A stretch of 64,000 nt of DNA from Paenibacillus zeirhizosphaerae (GTDB lineage: Bacteria > Bacillota > Bacilli > Paenibacillales > Paenibacillaceae): the NCBI RefSeq assembly GCF_030705605.1, contig NZ_JAPCKK010000030.1:1-64000 (forward strand). The letters run 5' to 3'. A model generated the notes under the pieces. It was not told where the DNA came from, searched no databases, and worked only from the letters and a program-made list of their open reading frames with translations. The position numbers were made by a program, and so were the translations under genes. The stretch's first letter is position 1. Each line of letters starts with the position of its first letter. Below, piece after piece: positions 1-7,935 of the stretch.

Positions 1-1
1 G

Positions 2-34
2 ATCGCCAACCACCTGGCCAAGCTGGCCGGATAG
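2..34 (+). CDS. C-terminal fragment of an unidentified upstream gene (partial)
   Basis: A reading frame entering from the left edge ends IANHLAKLAG then TAG. It is too short to identify. It could equally be chance open frame. It would be convergent with lexA, and a strong stem-loop lies between them. Confidence 0.25.
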   Translation: MANHLAKLAG

Positions 35-127
35 GGCGATCTTCTTGTTTTCATAATGCTCAATACTTCAGGAATTCATTTCATTATCCAAACGAGCCCC
101 AAAAAACAGGGCTTTGTCAACAACCTG

Positions 128-162
128 ACCCCTGCATGTTGTACATCACAACATGCAGGGGT
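128..162. terminator. Strong inverted repeat between upstream gene and lexA
   Basis: A 15-bp perfect stem (ACCCCTGCATGTTGT and its complement) encloses a 5-base loop, between the 3' ends of two convergent reading frames. No long T-run follows on either side, so termination is inferred from position and stem strength. Confidence 0.55.
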
Positions 163-181
163 GTTCTTCTGTGCAGCATGA

Positions 182-808
182 TTAGTGAAAATCTCTAAAC
201 AAACCGACAACCTTGCCCAAAATGCTGACTCTGGTCAAACGAAGCGGCTCATATTTTGGATTCTCGGGTTGAAGCCGGACATGATCTTTCTCTTTGTAGA
301 AGGTCTTCACAGTAGCTTCGTCATCCTCGGTCATCGCGACCACAATATCTCCATTATTCGCCGTTTGCTGCTGTCTCACAATGACGTAGTCCCCGTTGGA
401 AATGCCGGCCTCAATCATACTGTCACCGACAACATTCAGCATAAACATCTTGTCGTCACCTACAAATTGCTGCGGCAATGGAAAATAATCCTCGATGTTC
501 TCCGTGGCTGTGATCGGGATACCTGCTGTTACCTTACCGACTACCGGAACGCGGGTCACGGTGTAGTTAAACGTATGCCCCTGATCCGAATCTTCCTGGC
601 CAAGCAGTTCGATTGCCCGGGGCTTGGTAGGATCACGGCGGATGAGCCCTTTCTTCTCAAGTCGGTCAAGATGTCCATGGACAGTCGAACTGGACGCAAG
701 TCCGACCGCTTCCCCAATCTCTCTTACAGAGGGAGGATATCCCTTTAAGCGAACCTCATTACGTATAAACTCCAAAATTGCCTGCTGTCTGCTGGAAATC
801 TTAGACAT
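182..808 (-). CDS. lexA: LexA, SOS transcriptional repressor
   Basis: LexA represses the DNA-damage regulon and cleaves itself when stimulated by RecA filaments. The 208-residue product has an N-terminal winged helix (about residues 1-70, starting MSKISSRQQ) and a C-terminal S24-type peptidase domain. The scissile Ala95-Gly96 bond lies in VTAGIP, the nucleophile is Ser130 in VVGDSM, and the general base is Lys168 in ATVKTF. An ATG at 871 would add 21 residues. I chose the ATG at 808 because it matches the usual LexA N-terminus and length. Its promoter (843-871) has an SOS box in the spacer, so it should be autoregulated. It is divergent from yneA, as in Bacillus. Confidence 0.97.
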   Translation of the reverse strand: MSKISSRQQAILEFIRNEVRLKGYPPSVREIGEAVGLASSSTVHGHLDRLEKKGLIRRDPTKPRAIELLGQEDSDQGHTFNYTVTRVPVVGKVTAGIPITATENIEDYFPLPQQFVGDDKMFMLNVVGDSMIEAGISNGDYVIVRQQQTANNGDIVVAMTEDDEATVKTFYKEKDHVRLQPENPKYEPLRLTRVSILGKVVGLFRDFH

Positions 809-842
809 ACCCATCAACCCCATTTTAGTAACGTTTGGGAAA

Positions 843-871
843 ATTATAACATAGAACTGCCGTTCGTACAA
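843..871 (-). promoter_or_regulatory. lexA promoter, sigma-A type
   Basis: Read on the minus strand, TTGTAC (871-866) and TATAAT (848-843) are separated by 17 bases. The LexA box at 853-866 fills the spacer, so bound LexA would block RNA polymerase. Confidence 0.75.
853..866. promoter_or_regulatory. LexA box A
   Basis: AGAACTGCCGTTCG matches the Gram-positive SOS consensus CGAAC-N4-GTTCG at 9 of 10 fixed positions. It sits inside the lexA promoter spacer. Confidence 0.8.
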
Positions 872-882
872 ACATAAGTTCT
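869..882. promoter_or_regulatory. LexA box B
   Basis: CAAACATAAGTTCT matches the SOS consensus in 8 of 10 fixed positions. It lies just upstream of the lexA -35 and 2 bases from box A. Confidence 0.6.
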
Positions 883-946
883 GAAAGTCGACAAATATTT
901 TGCGGGAAGAAATAGCTTTCCGCTGAAATCAGAAACTGAAATAAAG

Positions 947-960
947 GGAACATAAGTTCT
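947..960. promoter_or_regulatory. LexA box C
   Basis: GGAACATAAGTTCT fits CGAAC-N4-GTTCG with changes only in the outermost bases. It is placed upstream of the yneA -35. Confidence 0.65.
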
Positions 961-969
961 AAGTTCATC

Positions 970-998
970 TTGAACAAAACGTGTGTTCGTGTTATATT
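970..998 (+). promoter_or_regulatory. yneA promoter, sigma-A type
   Basis: TTGAAC (970-975), a 17-base spacer and TATATT (993-998) precede the yneA ribosome binding site. A LexA box (976-989) lies in the spacer and another (1015-1028) lies in the leader. Confidence 0.75.
976..989. promoter_or_regulatory. LexA box D
   Basis: AAAACGTGTGTTCG has one perfect half site (GTTCG) and one degenerate half. It fills the yneA promoter spacer. Confidence 0.6.
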
Positions 999-1014
999 GA
1001 TTTTGAAATGTATA

Positions 1015-1028
1015 AGAACAAATGTTTG
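1015..1028. promoter_or_regulatory. LexA box E
   Basis: AGAACAAATGTTTG fits the SOS consensus with two mismatches. It lies in the yneA leader directly before the ribosome binding site. Confidence 0.6.
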
Positions 1029-1040
1029 GAGGTTGTTGAC

Positions 1041-1406
1041 ATGTTAAAGTACAGCACCTATCAAAGTATACATAATGAGTCTGCCATGCAGGATGAACAA
1101 GCAGATGGAAGGAGTCTTGTACCGAACAGACGTTCATACATCAGCATGCATCGCTTGTTGGTTGCCGTAGTCGTGCTTTGGATTTCCTTCGCAGGCTTGC
1201 TTACAGTATTTGCAGGTCCATCAGATCTTCATGCATCAGGCGAGAAGCTGATTGTACTTCCAGGAGATACGTTGTGGGAAATCGCTAAGACACACAAACC
1301 GGAGCAAATCGATACAAGAATTTATATAGAAGGAATTATTCGAATCAATGGGCTCGACAGCTCCGAAATCAGGGCGGGAGAGGTGCTGCAGCTGCCGGAA
1401 TTTTAA
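1041..1406 (+). CDS. yneA: YneA-like SOS cell-division suppressor with LysM domain
   Basis: YneA is made after DNA damage and delays septation at the membrane and cell-wall interface. The 121-residue product has a short N-terminal tail, one membrane segment (about residues 39-59, LLVAVVVLWISFAGLL) and an extracytoplasmic LysM domain (about 69-119, with PGDTLWEIAKTH). The ATG at 1041 follows GGAGG at 1028-1032. An upstream in-frame start at 981 would place coding sequence over the promoter and SOS boxes and is rejected. The shared operator region with lexA and the B. subtilis-like gene order support the call. Confidence 0.92.
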   Translation: MLKYSTYQSIHNESAMQDEQADGRSLVPNRRSYISMHRLLVAVVVLWISFAGLLTVFAGPSDLHASGEKLIVLPGDTLWEIAKTHKPEQIDTRIYIEGIIRINGLDSSEIRAGEVLQLPEF

Positions 1407-1506
1407 AACTGGATGAAGAATGGAGCAGAGCTTGCGGAGAACCTTGACAAGCTCTTTTTAACGTGTCAAAGTGTATATATCTTTGCTTATTTTGGAGGGG
1501 ACGAGA

Positions 1507-1710
1507 TTGGATATTGACAGCTTGGTGGCGCGAATCAATGAACTGGCGCGTAAAGCAAAAGGAGAAGGCCTTACCGAGGAGGAAACGAAGGAAAGAGCTG
1601 AGCTTCGTGAAATTTACCTGGGCAACATACGTGCGAACTTCCGGCAACAATTGGAATCAATCGAGTTTGTGGATGACGAGTCCGACAATGATAAAGGACC
1701 GAAGCATTAA
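1507..1710 (+). CDS. ynzC: YnzC / DUF896 family small protein
   Basis: This 67-residue soluble helical protein has the DUF896 signature (DSLVARINELARKAKGEGLTE). B. subtilis YnzC lies in the SOS-regulated yneA region, and its molecular role is not established. The TTG start at 1507 is preferred over an in-frame ATG at 1471: it follows TTGGAGGGG (1492-1500) at normal spacing, and the family begins with this block. The acidic C-terminus (VDDESDNDKG) looks disordered. Confidence 0.9.
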   Translation: MDIDSLVARINELARKAKGEGLTEEETKERAELREIYLGNIRANFRQQLESIEFVDDESDNDKGPKH

Positions 1711-1808
1711 CTAACGTATCGTTGATATACAGCCGGTGCTTTGGTCCCGTCTGCTTTGTGCAGATGGGCTGAAGCGTCGTCACTATATAGCAGGAAGGAA
1801 ATGTGAAT

Positions 1809-2333
1809 ATGGCCGGTTCATTTGAAAGAAAAGTTCGTAAAAACATGGAGAAAGTCAACGAGCAGCGCAGAAAACAGGGAGGGCAGATCATCGGTAGCAG
1901 TACTGGTACTGCCGGAGATACATATTACGGACGCAATGTAACGGTTCCGATTATGCTGCTCGGTCTTTCTATCCTCTATCTGGTCATGACTATGTTCTGG
2001 ACAAAGGTAGGCATGAGAGGCATGGATTGGCTGGTATTCGGGCTCTATGTTTTGCTGGCGGTTGTATTTTTCATCCGCCGTCCATACCTGAGGGTAGGCA
2101 AAACGGGGCTTTATACGCTGAAAGGCGGAAGAGAGCGTTCGATGACTGTAGATCAAATCAAGAGCATCAAGGTCCAGTCCGGATATGTCATTGTTGAGAG
2201 GCAGGGCAAGGGCGGTAACTGGGTTTTCAACAAAACATTGGGCCGGTATGATACCGTTGCCATCGCGGAACGGCTGGAGAAGTTTGCAGCTGCCAACCAG
2301 CTTCCTTTTCATTCGGAAGTGACCAAATCATAA
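1809..2333 (+). CDS. Small membrane protein, PH-like C-terminal region, function unknown
   Basis: I do not recognise a named family. The 174-residue product has a basic N-terminus (FERKVRKNMEKVNEQRRKQGG) and two adjacent membrane segments (about residues 49-67 and 73-92). A beta-rich cytoplasmic tail (LRVGKTGLYTLKGGRERSMTVDQIKSIKVQ...) resembles bacterial PH-like modules. The ATG at 1809 and the GTG at 1803 both follow AGGAAGGAA (1792-1800), and either may be used. It lies between ynzC and a HAD phosphatase in the same direction, and nothing nearby indicates a role. Confidence 0.75.
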   Translation: MAGSFERKVRKNMEKVNEQRRKQGGQIIGSSTGTAGDTYYGRNVTVPIMLLGLSILYLVMTMFWTKVGMRGMDWLVFGLYVLLAVVFFIRRPYLRVGKTGLYTLKGGRERSMTVDQIKSIKVQSGYVIVERQGKGGNWVFNKTLGRYDTVAIAERLEKFAAANQLPFHSEVTKS

Positions 2334-2391
2334 TTGCTGGAACAGGATGTAGCAGCATCAGGCCAATTGGATGAAGGAGTGGACAAGCGGA

Positions 2392-3186
2392 ATGACGATT
2401 CAGGCGGTTATGTTTGATCTGGATGATACGCTGCTGTGGGATGAACGCAGTGTTGAAGAAGCATTTGCGGCGGTATGCCAAACGGCTTCCGATATAACCG
2501 GAGTTGATCCGGTCAAACTGGAGGAAGCGGTCAGAACAGAGGCTAGAATGCTTTATGAATCCTATGAGACCTTTCCTTTTACCAAAATGATAGGCATTAA
2601 TCCTTTCGAGGGTTTGTGGGCGACCTTTGCCGGCGGAGAGCAGCCTGAATTCCGGAAGCTTGAGCAGTTGGCCCCGGTGTACAGGACGGAATCGTGGAGA
2701 AGAGGATTGGAGAAATTGGGGGTCGCCAATCCCGAGCTGGCGGAGAAGCTTGCCGAACAATTCGGGAACGAGCGCAGAGCACGTCCATATGTATATGAAG
2801 AAACCTTCCAGGTGCTTGATGAGCTTAAGGGCAGGTACAAACTGCTGCTGCTGACGAACGGATCCCCCTCGTTACAGCAGGAGAAGCTGGATGGAGTTCC
2901 CCAATTGATTCCTTATTTTGATCATATCGTCATTTCGGGTACCTTCGGAAAAGGCAAGCCGGACCCGTCCATTTTTGAGCATGCTTTGGGACTGCTTGGT
3001 ATTGAACCACAGGTGGCAGTTATGGTTGGGGACAAGCTGACAACAGACATTAAGGGCGCGCTCTCAGCGGGAGTTCACGCGGTATGGGTGAACCGGAATA
3101 ACAAGGCTAATACGGAGAACATTCATCCGGATTTTGAAATCAAGCATCTTACCGAGCTGGAGAATGTTATTCAATCCATCGCTTAA
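2392..3186 (+). CDS. HAD-superfamily hydrolase (YjjG/YsaA-like phosphatase)
   Basis: A predicted cytosolic phosphatase of 264 residues. HAD motif I is FDLDDTLLWDE near the N-terminus (nucleophile Asp in DLDDT), motif II is LLLTNGS, the motif III lysine is in GKGKPDPSIF, and motif IV is VGDKLTTDIKGA. A helical cap (about residues 20-120) suggests a small-molecule phosphate substrate, which sequence alone cannot identify. The ATG at 2392 follows GAAGGAG (2373-2379) and starts just before motif I. The ATG at 2371 has no ribosome binding site. Confidence 0.85.
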   Translation: MTIQAVMFDLDDTLLWDERSVEEAFAAVCQTASDITGVDPVKLEEAVRTEARMLYESYETFPFTKMIGINPFEGLWATFAGGEQPEFRKLEQLAPVYRTESWRRGLEKLGVANPELAEKLAEQFGNERRARPYVYEETFQVLDELKGRYKLLLLTNGSPSLQQEKLDGVPQLIPYFDHIVISGTFGKGKPDPSIFEHALGLLGIEPQVAVMVGDKLTTDIKGALSAGVHAVWVNRNNKANTENIHPDFEIKHLTELENVIQSIA

Positions 3187-3205
3187 ACGTACGGTAACGC
3201 AGCCC

Positions 3206-3245
3206 AGAACCCGTCCGGAGAGGAACTCTCTCCTGGGCGGGTTCT
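3206..3245 (+). terminator. Stem-loop after the HAD hydrolase
   Basis: AGAACCCG (3206-3213) pairs with CGGGTTCT (3238-3245), with further pairing inside. It begins 19 bases after the stop codon. The T-run is weak. Confidence 0.5.
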
Positions 3246-3490
3246 CGTATTTCCGAATATAACAAACAATGAAGAAGGTGCCCCCAAAGGTCTTGACCGG
3301 GGAACTCTTTTCGTGCGTGGGTGAGACGCTTCGAGAACGAAGCATTCCTACAATCACTGTTGACCCTTCGGGCCAAAGGTGAACGCTCCGCTTTTCCGGA
3401 ATTGCTTCGTCCTCTCCGCTGCTGTTGTGCATCCCCCAACTTAACAAGAACAACCAGAAATCGCAATCTTCTGGTTTAACAAAATTGAAA
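3246..3490. other. Structured non-coding intergenic stretch, possible dispersed repeat or small RNA
   Basis: No convincing gene is present. The stretch has compact hairpins such as GCTTCGAGAACGAAGC (3328-3343) and a block rich in short GC inverted repeats around 3360-3425. It lies between two convergent transcription units and looks unlike ordinary leader or trailer sequence. I suspect a dispersed repeat, which cannot be tested with a single copy in view. Confidence 0.35.
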
Positions 3491-3534
3491 AGGGGCTGCC
3501 CTAAGCCATTTTCATGACTTTTGGGGCACCCCCT
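3491..3534 (-). terminator. Terminator of mtnD
   Basis: An imperfect long hairpin (AGGGGCTGCCCTAAG pairing with CTTTTGGGGCACCCCCT) lies just past the mtnD stop. On the minus strand it is followed by CTTTTC. A hairpin of similar design follows glgC at 46080-46114. Confidence 0.7.
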
Positions 3535-3552
3535 TCATCACAAAAGCTATTT

Positions 3553-4095
3553 TTAAGCCTTAACGAAAGAAGGATCATCGTAGTGCTCGGCGATCCAGCC
3601 GTTCTCTTCAATAAAGAGACGAACAGCCACAATTTGCTGATTTTCCATCAGGGTAAAGAAGTGGGGAGTGTTTTCCGGTACGGAAATCACATCACCAGGT
3701 GACAATTCTACATTAAAGTAGCCGAGGTCGTCAGATCCCTTAATGATAAAGATACCTTTTCCTCCTACAATCGCCCGAATCTCGTCTTCTGTATGGGTGT
3801 GCACATCCTCGAATTTGGCCAGCAGCTCCTCCAGGTTCGGGGTAGCTTCGGACAGCGTTATGATGTCCCAAATTTTATAGCCGCGACGAGCGGCAAGGTC
3901 TTTAATTTCACTGTCAAAGGTGCTGAGGACTTGAGCCTTCTGTTCATCGTTGAGTGTAAAATTCTCTCTAAGCTCCTCGGGAAGCTTAGTTACGTCCCAT
4001 TTCTCATATAATACCTCTTGTTTGGCAAGAAACTCCTGTACTGCTTCTTCACCTGTGATGCGTTCATTTGTATTCCGGATTACGATCTCAGCCAT
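3553..4095 (-). CDS. mtnD: Acireductone dioxygenase (ARD), methionine salvage
   Basis: The enzyme oxidises acireductone to 2-keto-4-methylthiobutyrate and formate (Fe2+ form), a late step of the methionine salvage cycle. The 180-residue cupin carries the expected metal ligands His99, His101 and Glu105 in HTHTEDEIR, and His145 in NTPHFF. The ATG at 4095 follows AGAGGGAG, and family members begin here; a GTG at 4113 would add six residues. No other salvage genes are in the window. It is divergent from metH, pairing salvage with methionine synthesis. A terminator hairpin lies at 3491-3534. Confidence 0.95.
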   Translation of the reverse strand: MAEIVIRNTNERITGEEAVQEFLAKQEVLYEKWDVTKLPEELRENFTLNDEQKAQVLSTFDSEIKDLAARRGYKIWDIITLSEATPNLEELLAKFEDVHTHTEDEIRAIVGGKGIFIIKGSDDLGYFNVELSPGDVISVPENTPHFFTLMENQQIVAVRLFIEENGWIAEHYDDPSFVKA

Positions 4096-4222
4096 GTTCT
4101 CCCTCTTTTCCACTTGGAATTATTATATTAATTATGAATTATAGCGAATATTGGCTTACATGTCGATGTGAATTTGTGAAGATTTTTACTCATTATAACA
4201 TGAAGTGCACGTGGAGAAACAT

Positions 4223-4254
4223 ACAGGGATATACTAGCGATAAATGGTCCCTGT
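4223..4254 (+). promoter_or_regulatory. Stem-loop in the mtnD-metH intergenic region
   Basis: ACAGGGA (4223-4229) pairs with TCCCTGT (4248-4254) in the metH leader. It could be an attenuator or an operator. No S-box or cobalamin-riboswitch core is visible nearby. Confidence 0.35.
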
Positions 4255-4308
4255 TAAAAGGTCTGATTTTCATTAGTTAAGGGGTAAGTGCATACTTGTA
4301 TGTGTTCA

Positions 4309-4326
4309 AGCAGAAATGTTTCTGCT
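4309..4326. promoter_or_regulatory. Palindrome upstream of metH
   Basis: AGCAGAAATGTTTCTGCT is an 8-bp inverted repeat around a TG centre, 39 bases before the metH start. Its size suits a dimeric regulator site or a small leader hairpin. Confidence 0.35.
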
Positions 4327-4365
4327 AAACTAAGATTTAACGTTTTGCGAGGGGGAACAAGGGCG

Positions 4366-7300
4366 ATGAAAGAAAGTTTGCAACTTGCAATACAACAGCG
4401 AATACTTATTCTCGACGGTGCAATGGGAACGATGATACAGCAGGAGGATCTTACCGCAGCGGATTTCGGTGGTGAGGAGCTCGAAGGCTGTAATGAAATG
4501 CTGGTACTGACGAGACCGGACGTGATTCAACGGATCCATGAGAAATACCTGGAAGCGGGGGCTGATCTGATTGAAACGAATACGTTCGGCGCTACTTCGG
4601 TTGTCCTTGCTGAATATGACATTGCAGATAAAGCGCGCGAAATCAATCTCGCTGCGGCCCATCTGGCCCGTGCGGCGGTAGATGCTTTCCAGACACCGGA
4701 TAAACCCCGGTTTGTCGTGGGGGCCATGGGACCCACCACAAAAACGCTGTCCGTCACGGGCGGTGTAACCTTTGCCGAGCTTGTGGACAGCTACGAAGAG
4801 CAGGCGTTAGCCCTCATCGAGGGCGGAGTGGATCTGCTGCTGCTTGAAACTTCACAGGATACACTGAATGTAAAAGCAGGCGGTATCGGGATTCGGCAGG
4901 CCTTTGCCAAAAGCGGCATTGAACTGCCGTTGATGATTTCCGGCACGATTGAGCCTATGGGCACAACTCTTGCCGGTCAAAATATTGAGTCTTTCTATAT
5001 TTCACTGGAGCATCTACACCCGATTTCCGTCGGGCTGAACTGTGCGACCGGGCCTGAATTCATGAGGGATCATATCCGCTCCTTGTCCGACATGTCGTCG
5101 GCTGCGGTCAGTTGTTACCCTAACGCAGGCCTTCCGGATGAGAACGGGCAGTATCATGAATCACCGGAATCCCTGGCGAGAAAGCTGGGCGGATTTGCGG
5201 AAAAGGGCTGGCTGAATATCGCGGGGGGCTGCTGTGGCACCACGCCTGAGCATATCCAGGCGATGGCTGAAGAAATGGCCAAGTACCCGCCCCGCCCACT
5301 TCACGGGCAGCATCCGCCAGCTATTGCGGGGATTGAGACCGTCTACATTGAGCAGGACAACCGTCCTTATATGGTAGGGGAGCGGACGAACGTTCTCGGA
5401 TCACGCAAGTTTAAACGGCTTATCGTTGAAGGCAAATATGAGGAGGCCTCGGAGATCGCCCGTGCTCAGGTGAAGAACGGAGCTCATATCGTGGACGTTT
5501 GCCTTCAGGACCCCGACAGGGATGAAACTTCGGACATGGAAGCTTTTCTGAAGCTGGTCGTCAACAAAGTGAAGGTGCCTTTAATGATCGACACGACGGA
5601 CCCTGCGGTTGTGGATCTGTCACTGCAATACACGCAAGGGAAAGGGATTATTAATTCCATTAACCTTGAGGATGGGGAAGAAAAATTTGAACAGGTCGTA
5701 CCGCTGATTCATAAATACGGAGCCGCAGTCGTTGTCGGCACGATTGACGAGCGTGGTCAGGCCATCAAAAGGCAAGATAAGCTGGAGGTAGCCAAACGGT
5801 CTTACGACCTGCTTGTTCATAAGTATGGTCTTTCTCCCGAGGATCTGATCTTTGACACGCTGGTGTTCCCGGTCGGAACCGGTGATGAGCAATACATTGG
5901 CTCTGCTGAGGAGACTATTGAAGGAATTCGTGTAATTAAAGAGGCGCTTCCCGGCGTACACACGATTCTCGGCATAAGCAATGTCTCGTTTGGCCTGCCG
6001 GAAGCCGGACGTGAGGTGTTGAATTCGGTGTTTTTGTATGAATGCACCAAGGCCGGTCTGGACTATGCGATTGTAAATACGGAGAAGCTTGAACGCTATG
6101 CCTCGATTCCTGCACATGAGCGGAAGCTGGCAGAGGATCTGATTTACAATACGAATGATGAGACACTGGCGCTCTTCGTTGCGGCATTTCGGAACAAAAA
6201 GGTGGAGAAAAAGGAGAAGACCTCGAACCTGACCCTTGAAGAGCGTCTTGCCACCTATGTGGTGGAAGGCAGTAAGGAAGGGCTGATTCCTGATTTGGAT
6301 GAAGCGTTAACCAAGTATTCGCCGCTGGCGATCATCAATGGTCCGCTGATGGCCGGAATGGAAGAGGTCGGGCGCCTGTTTAACAATAATGAATTGATTG
6401 TTGCTGAGGTTCTGCAAAGCGCTGAAGTCATGAAGACCTCCGTTGCGCATTTGGAGCAATTTATGGAGAAGAGCGAGACCTCGGTTAAGGGCAAAATCAT
6501 TCTTGCTACCGTTAAAGGGGACGTTCACGATATTGGAAAAAACCTGGTCGAAATCATACTCTCGAATAACGGTTACCGCATCATTAATCTGGGTATAAAG
6601 GTACCACCGGAACGGATTATTGAAGCCTATCGTGAAGAGAAGGCGGATGTGATTGGTCTGTCCGGGCTGCTCGTGAAATCGGCACAGCAGATGATCATTA
6701 CAGCCCAGGACCTGAAGACGGCGGGGATTGATGCTCCGATCATGGTAGGCGGGGCAGCATTAACCCGTAAGTTTACCAAAAATCGTATCAGACCTGAATA
6801 CGACGGTCTCGTCTTATACGCTAAAGACGCTATGGACGGTCTGGACCTGGCTAATAAATTAATGAATCCTGAAGCACGCAGGCTGATGGTGGAAGAGGCA
6901 GAGAACGAAAAAGAAACGGAGACGGCGGTCGAGACGAAACCGTTGCCTAAATTAACTCGCGTTGAACGCTCCAATATATCAACGGATGTCCCTGTCTATA
7001 TTCCGCCTGATCTGGAGCGGCACGTGCTCCGCAATTACCCGATCGGGCACATTCTGCCGTATGTGAACATGCAAATGCTGCTGGGGCATCATTTGGGCCT
7101 GAAGGGTAATGTAGACCAGTTGCTGGCGTCGGGCGACCCTAAAGCGGTCAGCCTGAAGGAGACCGTGGACGGGATTCTGAAAGCGGCTGTGCAGGATTCG
7201 ATCATACAGGCGCATGCGATGTACCGCTTCTTCCCGGCCCAGTCGGAAGGAAATGATATTTTGGTCTATGATCCCGCGGATGTCAGTAAGGTGCTGCATC

Positions 7301-7797
7301 GTTTCTCATTCCCGCGGCAGCAGGTTGAGCCTTACTTGTGCCTTGCGGATTTCCTTAAACCGGTAAGTTCAGGTACAATGGATTACGTCGGTTTTCTGGT
7401 CGTGACAGCCGGTCATGGTATTCGCGAGCTGTCCACAGTATGGAAGGACCAAGGGGATTATTTGCGGTCACATGCACTGCAGGCGGTTGCCCTGGAGACG
7501 GCCGAAGGGCTTGCTGAACGGATTCATCATATGATGCGGGACAACTGGGGTTTCCCGGATCCGGCCGATATGACGATGAAGCAGCGGCTTGGGGCAAGAT
7601 ATCAAGGGATTCGCGTCTCGTTCGGTTATCCGGCATGCCCCGATCTCGAGGATCAGGGTCCGCTTTTCCGCCTGATGAAGCCGGAGGATATCGGCGTCGA
7701 ATTGACGGAGGGGTACATGATGGAGCCGGAAGCTTCCGTTTCAGCCATGGTCTTTGCCCATCCGCAGGCCCAATATTTTAATGTGGATAAAGCCTAG
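4366..7797 (+). CDS. metH: Cobalamin-dependent methionine synthase MetH
   Basis: MetH transfers the methyl group of 5-methyltetrahydrofolate to homocysteine through methylcobalamin. The 1143-residue protein has all four modules: a homocysteine barrel (about 1-310) with zinc ligands Cys226, Cys289 and Cys290 (GLNCATG, GGCCGTT); a pterin barrel (about 340-610); a B12 cap and Rossmann domain (about 640-860) with lower ligand His721 in GDVHDIGKN; and an AdoMet reactivation domain to the end (MMRDNWGF, RVSFGYPACPD, ASVSAMVFAHP). The ATG at 4366 follows GAGGGGGAAC. An in-frame start at 4288 adds 26 residues with no homology that I can see. A terminator follows at 7883. Confidence 0.96.
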   Translation: MKESLQLAIQQRILILDGAMGTMIQQEDLTAADFGGEELEGCNEMLVLTRPDVIQRIHEKYLEAGADLIETNTFGATSVVLAEYDIADKAREINLAAAHLARAAVDAFQTPDKPRFVVGAMGPTTKTLSVTGGVTFAELVDSYEEQALALIEGGVDLLLLETSQDTLNVKAGGIGIRQAFAKSGIELPLMISGTIEPMGTTLAGQNIESFYISLEHLHPISVGLNCATGPEFMRDHIRSLSDMSSAAVSCYPNAGLPDENGQYHESPESLARKLGGFAEKGWLNIAGGCCGTTPEHIQAMAEEMAKYPPRPLHGQHPPAIAGIETVYIEQDNRPYMVGERTNVLGSRKFKRLIVEGKYEEASEIARAQVKNGAHIVDVCLQDPDRDETSDMEAFLKLVVNKVKVPLMIDTTDPAVVDLSLQYTQGKGIINSINLEDGEEKFEQVVPLIHKYGAAVVVGTIDERGQAIKRQDKLEVAKRSYDLLVHKYGLSPEDLIFDTLVFPVGTGDEQYIGSAEETIEGIRVIKEALPGVHTILGISNVSFGLPEAGREVLNSVFLYECTKAGLDYAIVNTEKLERYASIPAHERKLAEDLIYNTNDETLALFVAAFRNKKVEKKEKTSNLTLEERLATYVVEGSKEGLIPDLDEALTKYSPLAIINGPLMAGMEEVGRLFNNNELIVAEVLQSAEVMKTSVAHLEQFMEKSETSVKGKIILATVKGDVHDIGKNLVEIILSNNGYRIINLGIKVPPERIIEAYREEKADVIGLSGLLVKSAQQMIITAQDLKTAGIDAPIMVGGAALTRKFTKNRIRPEYDGLVLYAKDAMDGLDLANKLMNPEARRLMVEEAENEKETETAVETKPLPKLTRVERSNISTDVPVYIPPDLERHVLRNYPIGHILPYVNMQMLLGHHLGLKGNVDQLLASGDPKAVSLKETVDGILKAAVQDSIIQAHAMYRFFPAQSEGNDILVYDPADVSKVLHRFSFPRQQVEPYLCLADFLKPVSSGTMDYVGFLVVTAGHGIRELSTVWKDQGDYLRSHALQAVALETAEGLAERIHHMMRDNWGFPDPADMTMKQRLGARYQGIRVSFGYPACPDLEDQGPLFRLMKPEDIGVELTEGYMMEPEASVSAMVFAHPQAQYFNVDKA

Positions 7798-7882
7798 GCG
7801 GTCTTAGACAAGTCGGAAAGAGAGCGGCCTCTTCCCCGGCTTGCGGGCACCGCAAGGGAGCAGAAGAGGTTGGCGGCAGAAT

Positions 7883-7905
7883 CCTCCGGGCTTCGGAGGT
7901 TTTTT
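7883..7905 (+). terminator. Terminator of metH
   Basis: CCTCCG, a short loop and CGGAGG are followed by six Ts. Confidence 0.85.
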
Positions 7906-7935
7906 GCTGCCCAGCAGGAAGAAGGTTGAATAAGT

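Noticed and set aside
4288..4365. 26-residue N-terminal extension of MetH
   Set aside because: The extension has no family similarity and lies upstream of the good ribosome binding site for ATG 4366.
4096..4365. SAM (S-box) or cobalamin riboswitch upstream of metH
   Set aside because: The conserved cores of these aptamers are not present; only simple hairpins are seen.
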